Origin: Chloroflexota bacterium
Lineage (GTDB): Bacteria; Chloroflexota; Anaerolineae; B4-G1
NCBI GenBank assembly: GCA_011046405.1
Contig: DSAR01000053.1
Coordinates: 1 to 7,419 of the forward strand
DNA: 7,419 bases
Reading direction: 5' to 3'
The position numbers and the translations under genes were made by a program. The notes below the pieces were generated by a model, which was not told the DNA's origin, ran no database searches, and saw only the letters and a program-made list of their open reading frames with translations. Shown here piece by piece: positions 1 to 6,300 of the stretch (positions are counted from its first letter, which is position 1; each line of letters begins with the position of its first letter).

Positions 1-67
1 GAGGTACGCATTAAAATTTTTACGCAAATCGTGCCAAACAGTGAATTTTTTTGAGTAAAATGTTAAA

Positions 68-92
68 TTCTCTGTGCTCTCTGTGGTGAAAT
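68..92 (+). repeat. CTCTGTG-type direct repeat in the leader
   Basis: Two copies of CTCTGTG (70-76 and 79-85) sit nine bases apart and are followed by GTGAAAT. The segment resembles short interspersed sequences of the form CTCTGTG...CTCTGTGGTGAAA that I recall from intergenic regions of many environmental bacteria; that resemblance is from memory and was not searched. Only one instance is present in the window. It could also be part of the untranslated region of the gene at 137 with no mobile or repetitive nature. Confidence 0.35.
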
Positions 93-123
93 CTAGGCTT
101 ATTTCAGTGCAGCTATTTAAAAA

Positions 124-130
124 AAGGTGG
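124..130 (+). promoter_or_regulatory. Ribosome binding site for the Rhs/YD protein
   Basis: AAGGTGG matches the anti-Shine-Dalgarno core well and lies six bases before the ATG at 137. It decides the start: the next in-frame ATG that would still leave a signal sequence, at 245, has no purine-rich site in front of it. Confidence 0.7.
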
Positions 131-136
131 ATAAAA

Positions 137-373
137 ATGAAGTGCTCGTATCGGAGAGTCGTGTTGAGTCTGGCAGCGTTGTTGGTGATGATGATGATGT
201 GCGTGACAAACCGCGCAGTAGACAACCTCGTGCGTCTAAACCCTATGGCGTCCTTATCCCTGGTGAGTGCGGCGGCGGGCAAACGCCGCCGGCGGGGCGC
301 GCGCGCCCGGTGGACGACGTGGGCGGCGGTCGCGTGCCTGCTGCTTGTGGCAGTGGCTGGGATAGGAGCCTGT
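137..373 (+). other. Export signal region with two hydrophobic segments and lipobox-like Cys79
   Basis: Residues 8-23 are hydrophobic (VVLSLAALLVMMMMCV), after a short basic start. A polybasic stretch KRRRRGARAR lies at 49-58, followed by a second hydrophobic run at 63-78 that ends in IGAC at 76-79 and then GTKPP. The second segment by itself looks like a bacterial lipoprotein signal peptide: basic n-region, hydrophobic h-region, small residues, then Cys and a linker into the PKD domains. The first segment is either an N-terminal extension or a second membrane segment. Lipidation at Cys79 is inferred; IGAC is acceptable but not the ideal L-A-G-C. There is no clear twin-arginine SRRxFLK motif. 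Confidence 0.55.
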
Positions 374-3300
374 GGCACCAAGCCGCCGGTGGCCGACTTC
401 ACGGCCCAGCCAGTGAGCGGGACGGCGCCGCTGACGGTGACCTTCACCAACCAGTCGCAGCACGCAACCGGCTACGACTGGGCCTTCGGCGACGGGGAGA
501 CGAGCGCCGAGACAGACCCCGTCCACGTCTACGGGACGGCGGGGGTCTACACGGTGACGCTGACGGCGACGGGGCCGGGCGGCAGCGACGTCAGGGCAGA
601 CGTCATCACGGTGCACGAGGTGGTCGAACCGCCGGTGGCCGACTTCACGGCCCAGCCGGTGAGCGGGACGGCGCCGCTGACGGTGACCTTCACCAACCTG
701 TCGCAGCACGCGACCGGCTACGCGTGGGCCTTCGGCGATGGCGGGACGAGCGCCGAGACGAACCCCGTCCACGTCTACGGGACGGCGGGGGTCTACACGG
801 TGACGCTGACGGCGACGGGGCCGGGCGGCAGTGACGCACAGGTGGCGACCATCACGGTGAGCGAGGCGGTCGAACCGCCGGTGGCCGACTTCACGGCCCA
901 GCCGGTGAGCGGGACGGCGCCGCTGACGGTGACCTTCACCAACCTGTCGCAGCACGCAAGTAGCTACGACTGGGCCTTCGGCGACGGCGGGACGAGCGCC
1001 GAGACGAACCCCGTCCACGTCTACGGGACGGCGGGGGTCTACACGGTGACGCTGACGGCGACGGGGCCGGGCGGCAGCGACGTCAGGGCAGACGTCATCA
1101 CGGTGCACGAGGCGGTCGAACCGCCGGTGGCCGACTTCGATGCCGCGCCCAGGTATGGCGAGGCTCCCTTGCAGGTCGTCTTCACCAACACGACTCAAGG
1201 GAACGCGACCCATTACCGGTGGGACTTCGGCGACGGCGGCATCAGCCTGGAGACGCACCCGATCCACGCTTACGTGACGGGCGGGACCTACACGGTCACC
1301 CTCGTCGTTGCCGGGCAGGGGGGAACGGATACCCGGACGCGCCCGGCTTACGTCGAGGTCGTGCAGGTGGACGAGCGCCCGGTGGTGACTATCACGGCGC
1401 CGGCCGAAGGGGCGGTCGTGAACGACAGCGACGTCCCGGTGAGCGGCCTCGTTTCTGACGATGGGACCATCGTCAGCGTGTGGGTCAACGACGTCCCGGC
1501 GACGGTGGACGGCGGGAGTTTCGTCGCCACCGTGCCCTTGAGCCGGGGCAACCAGGTGCTCCACGTGGTGGCCCAGGACGACCTGGGACAGGTGGGATTC
1601 GCCAGCCGGGTGGTGCTCGTGGACGGCGATGGCCCGATGGTGGGCATCCAATCGCCCGCCGACCGGCAGTCGGTCTACACCCGTTACCCGGCTATGGCGG
1701 TTAGTTACAGCGACTTCTACGCCGACGTGGACACGGGCACCTTCGCGGCCCAACTCGTCGACGCCGGCGGGACCGTCACCGACGTGAGCGGCGATTTCTC
1801 GGTGGAGGAATCGCACGCCGCCGGCATCCTGGGCAGTCCGTTGGCCGGAGACACGGTGTACACCCTCACCGTCTCGATCGCCGACGTCTACGGCAACGTC
1901 GGCACCGACAGCAACACCTTCTACGTGCCGCCCGATCCGGCGACGATCACACCGCCCGCCGCGCCCGAGGGCGCCGGATGGGTGAGCGGCCGCGTCTACG
2001 GGTCCGACACGTGCAACGAGCACCTGACAACCTGCGCGGGGTTGCCGGGGGTGCGGGTCACCGTGCTCTCCATCGACCACGAGACGCGGGTGGTGACCGA
2101 CGACGTGCCGGGCGCCATCGTCACCGGGCCGGACGGGTTCTTCGCGTTCCCCGTCGAGCGGACCGGCACCTACGCCCTCCGTTTCGAGAAGGATGGCTAC
2201 ACCTACGGCCAGCGGGAGGTGGCGGTCGTGCGCGAGAGAAGCACGGCCGTCGACGAGGTCTACCTGACGCCGCTGGATCCCGCGACGACCTACTGTGAGC
2301 ACGCCGCCAGCTGCCACCACGTGAGCAGCGACGGGTTGATGCAGGTGGATATCCCGCCGGGCGCCATCAGGCCAGGCGAGGCGGTCACCGTCACCGCCAC
2401 GAATTTCGAACACGTCGAGTTCCTGCCGAGCGGCAGCTTGCCCCCGGGCACGTGGGAGACGTATGCCTTCAACCTGGGCGGCAATTCCGAGATCACGTTC
2501 ACGCGCCCCATCACCGTCCGGTTGCAGAACTACCGGGAATTTGCCCCCGGCACGCGCATCCCCCTGGGGTACTGGAACCAGCACACCTTACAGTGGGAAC
2601 ACGTGGGTGTGGGTAAGGTGGACGACGCCGGCACCTGGGTCGTGATGTACGTGGAACATTTCTCCAATTTCGACTGCAACGCTCCGGGCTCTCTACCCGG
2701 TATAGACGGCGGCCTGGACGATCTCACCAACGAGGACGACAGGTGTTCGGTGAACGAGCCGGGATGCATCATCAACCTCAAATCGGGGCGAATGCGCGAG
2801 TGGGTCGAGTTGCCGCCGGTCAACCTCATGGGGCAGGCCGTGGCTCCCAGGTTGGCCTACGACACGAACCGGGCCTATCCATCGGAGGTCATCGACCTGA
2901 GCCTGAACGTCGACGTCGATCCGGTTAGGACGCAGGTCTATGGGTATATCCAGTTTGAGTTGTACGTCGAGGGGCAGAAGACCGACAGCATGACCCTGGC
3001 AGCGGATCCCGACCGCATGGTGTCGGAGAATCCGGATAGCACGGTGGAGGTCGGGCGCTACCGTTACCTGTGGGACGGGCGCAACGCCCAGGGCAAGCGG
3101 CTGCCCCCCGGGATCTACGCCTACGCCGCCAGGTTGAGTGTGCCTTACCGGGGCGAGTATTACTGGTCCAGCACAGGGCGGTTTGGCGGGCCGCCGGACC
3201 TGAACCGGCCGACCGGCGTCTTCGTCACGACGACCCAGGATTACCGGATCGAGGGCACCATCGCCCTGAACACCCAGGTCGACAGCGCGCTGGGGAGCGG

Positions 3301-6300
3301 TTGGGTGCTGGAGGGGCAGCAACGTCTCACCGAGGACGAGGCGGGCCGCATCGTCGTCGCCGCCGCAGGTGAGGTGGACGAGTACTACTTCGAGCTCAAA
3401 AACCGGCTGGGCGACGTGACCCAGTACGGGACCGACGAGCCAGCGGTCACCGGGCCGGCGGCCGAGGTCGTCATCGCGCCGCCTCCCGCGAACGGCATCC
3501 GGATCAGCGGCACGCTGACGACCGACACCACCTGGGACGAGGGCGCCTACTTCGTCACCGGTGGCGATCTGATCGTCGCGGACGGCGCCACCTTGACCAT
3601 CGAACCTGGGGTGACGGTCAAGGTGGACCAGTATATGGACCTCGTGGTCCAGGGGGAGTTCCAGGCCCTGGGGACGGCCCTCAATCCGATCACGTTTACG
3701 GCCTACACCGATGGTTTCTACGAAGCCTGGGAGCCATACGTCTTTCCCGTTACTCAAAATTACCGGCCTGGTGTAATGGCTGTGGACACCGAGGGTGCCC
3801 TTTGGATTGGCCGTGATGAAGAAGGCACGGTCGTTTATCAGTATCATCCCGACTCGGATACTGGGGCCAATTATCACATCCTCGATTTGCCACTTGCTTC
3901 ACGCATCCAGGACATTGAGGCGGATAGTCAGGGACAGGTATGGTTCGCCACCGATTATGGCGCGGCGAAGTTCGATGGGAGTGACTGGACGGTCTACGAG
4001 CCAACGGATGGTGATGGCCCGCTATATGGCGACATGAGCGCGATAGCCATCGACGATGTGTCCGGGCACGTGTGGTTCGGCCTCTCCCAGCGCGGCGCCC
4101 AACGCTTCTCACCCGGTGAGGGGCAGTGGGACTATTACGATCTCGTCGACGCGTGTGACGTCGGTCCCGCTTTCGAGGACGTTCCCGTGCGTTCGATTTC
4201 CATCGACGGCGATGGACACGTCTGGTTTGGCGCCGAGGCGGGGTTGTGTGAGTTGGCGCCTGGCCAGACACCGGCTGAGGACGTGTGGACCCGGCACAAC
4301 GACGCCGCCATCACCGTGGTGGCGGCCGACCGGGCCGGCAACGTCTGGATGGCGGTGGACGGAGCCGGGATGCGGGGCCGATTGGCCAATGGGGACTGGA
4401 TAACTTACACCCAGGCCACGGGCGACCTGCTCAGCGACGATATTCGCGACATCGTCGTCGACGGTCGAAATCGAAAGTGGTTCGTCTACGAGGACGAGTT
4501 CGTGGACTATGGCGTCAGCGTCCTCTGGCCTGACCACCAGTCCTGGTTTCACGAGCAAGACCTGCTGCCTGCCGGTATTTGTAAAGCCGTCGCCGCGTCG
4601 CCTGATGGGACGATCTGGGCTGGGACGAGCGAGCGGATCAACGAAGAAGGTTACTTTTGGGACAACCGCGTCACCCACGTTCACCAGAAACCCTATCTCA
4701 ACGAGACCATCAGCGGTGGGTACTGGGGATCCCTCCAGATCGGCGGCGGCAATCCCGGCGACAGCGACGCTTCGCGTTTGAGCCACGTCGTCGTGGAGAG
4801 CGGGGGCATCGGCCGGACGCCGGGTGTGTACCTCCACCAGAGCGGGGCGACGCTGGACCACGTGCTGATCCGGGGTTCGGCGGGTGACGGCCTATTCGCC
4901 CTGGAGAGCGATGGGCTGACCATGGATACGGTGACCGTCGAGGGTAACGAGGGCCACGGGATCCGCCTCCAGGGGAATAGTGGGACGCTGACGATGATGA
5001 CAGTGACGACGCGCTACAACGGCGGCTACGGCATCTTCACCCAGGGTGAGGCGACCCTGGCGCTCGACGATAGCGTCGTCGCGGGCAACGCCGTGGCGGC
5101 GCGCCTGCCGGCCAACAGCCTCCTGCGGGAGAATACCTGGGCCGACAACCGGCGCAACCACATTGAGTGGGAAGGGGGCACACTGTTTACCTCTACGGTG
5201 TGGGACGAGAGTGTAGATCACTACGAAGTGCTCGGTGACGTGACGGTGAGCGATGGCGTGACGCTGACCATCCCACCCAACGCGACCGTCCTTTTTGGCC
5301 AGGGACGTCGCCTCCAAGTCCAGGCCGCCGGGACGCTGCACGCCGTGGGGACGGCCGACGAGCCGATCTACTTCGGCCCCCTGGATCCAGACAAGAGGTG
5401 GAATGGCGTACGAATCGGAGGCAGCGGTGGGGGCGAGGCGAATCCATCCCATCTCAGCTACGTGATCGTCGAGGGCGCCTATCAAGGGATACGCATTGAT
5501 GGCGGCGCGCCGGCCCTGGATCATCTGGCCCTGATCGATAATCGCTACGGACTCTACGTCAACCAGGATAGTAGTGTCGTACGGGTCCGGGATAGCAACT
5601 TCATCGGCAACGGTACTTGTGACGTTTGCGCATCGTGGGAAAGCAGCGTCGATGTCCGGGAGAACTTCTGGAATAACGTGGGGGGGCCCCAACCTGGCCA
5701 GATCTTGGGCAACGACGTGCAATACGTGCCCTGGTTGGAGAAGCCGGTTTACCTGGCCGGGCTGGATTACACACTGACCAATCGCACAGCCACCGACCAC
5801 GCCCGGTTGCGGTACGAGATCGGCACCGGGATGTACGTACGGTCCTACCCCGACGGTCGGGAGGTCTATTTCGATGGGGAGGGCTACCACCAATACACCC
5901 TGGAGCCGGACGGGCGCAAGACGGCCTACGCCTACAACGCCGCTGGCGCGGTCGAGACGATGTCCATCGTGTTGAGCGAAGAAGGACCGGATCGTCTGTG
6001 GACGTGGACGTTCGGTTACGACGAGGAGAGCGGCAAGCTGGATCGAATCACCGACCCGGCCGGCCGCGTGACCGAGTTCACCGTGGACCGGAACGGGCAC
6101 CTGGCCCGGGTCGCCTTCCCCGACGAGAGCGAGCGCCGCTTCTACTACGACGCCCGGGGACTGATGACCCAGCAGGTGGACCCGGCCGGCGCGGTCACCA
6201 ACTACGTCTACGACGCATACGGCCGCCTGGTCGAGCACCTGGGGCCGCCGCGCGAGGTGTACGATCCCGAGACCGGCCAGACGGTGCACACCCAGGACGT

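Larger units (their letters stand above)
1..136. other. AT-rich upstream leader, non-coding
   Basis: This stretch is about 34% G+C by hand count over bases 1-120, against roughly 65-70% in sampled lines of the gene that follows. In the frame of the downstream gene there is a stop (TAA at 56-58) and no ATG before base 137, so it is not an N-terminal extension from ATG. It presumably holds the promoter and 5' untranslated region. TAAAAT at 56-61 resembles a -10 box, but no convincing -35 box lies at a normal distance, so no promoter is called. No rho-independent terminator, tRNA or riboswitch-like structure was seen. The end of any upstream gene lies outside the window. Confidence 0.6.

Noticed and set aside
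51..69. Possible promoter from TTGAGT and TAAAAT/TAAATT
   Set aside because: The candidate hexamers overlap or are only a few bases apart, so no pair has a normal 16-18 base spacing.
127..834. Plus-strand frame from GTG 127
   Set aside because: It overlaps the start and PKD repeats in another frame, and its Gly/Arg/Asp-rich product is a frame-shifted reading of the PKD units.
383..1120. CRISPR-like array
   Set aside because: The repeats are contiguous 246-bp coding units without spacers and encode PKD domains.
254..2584. Minus-strand open frame of 776 codons, with others at 2693-3877, 4109-4861 and 4892-6445
   Set aside because: They lie wholly opposite the plus-strand Rhs gene, whose domain motifs are unmistakable. 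Their translations are rich in Arg, His, Gly and Asp with repeated low-complexity phrases, as expected of antisense frames in GC-rich DNA, and match no family I recognise.
5680..5690. Run of seven G followed by four C, a possible frameshift or slippage site
   Set aside because: The Rhs and beta-helix motifs on both sides are in the same frame, so there is no sign of a lost or gained base or of a need for programmed slippage.
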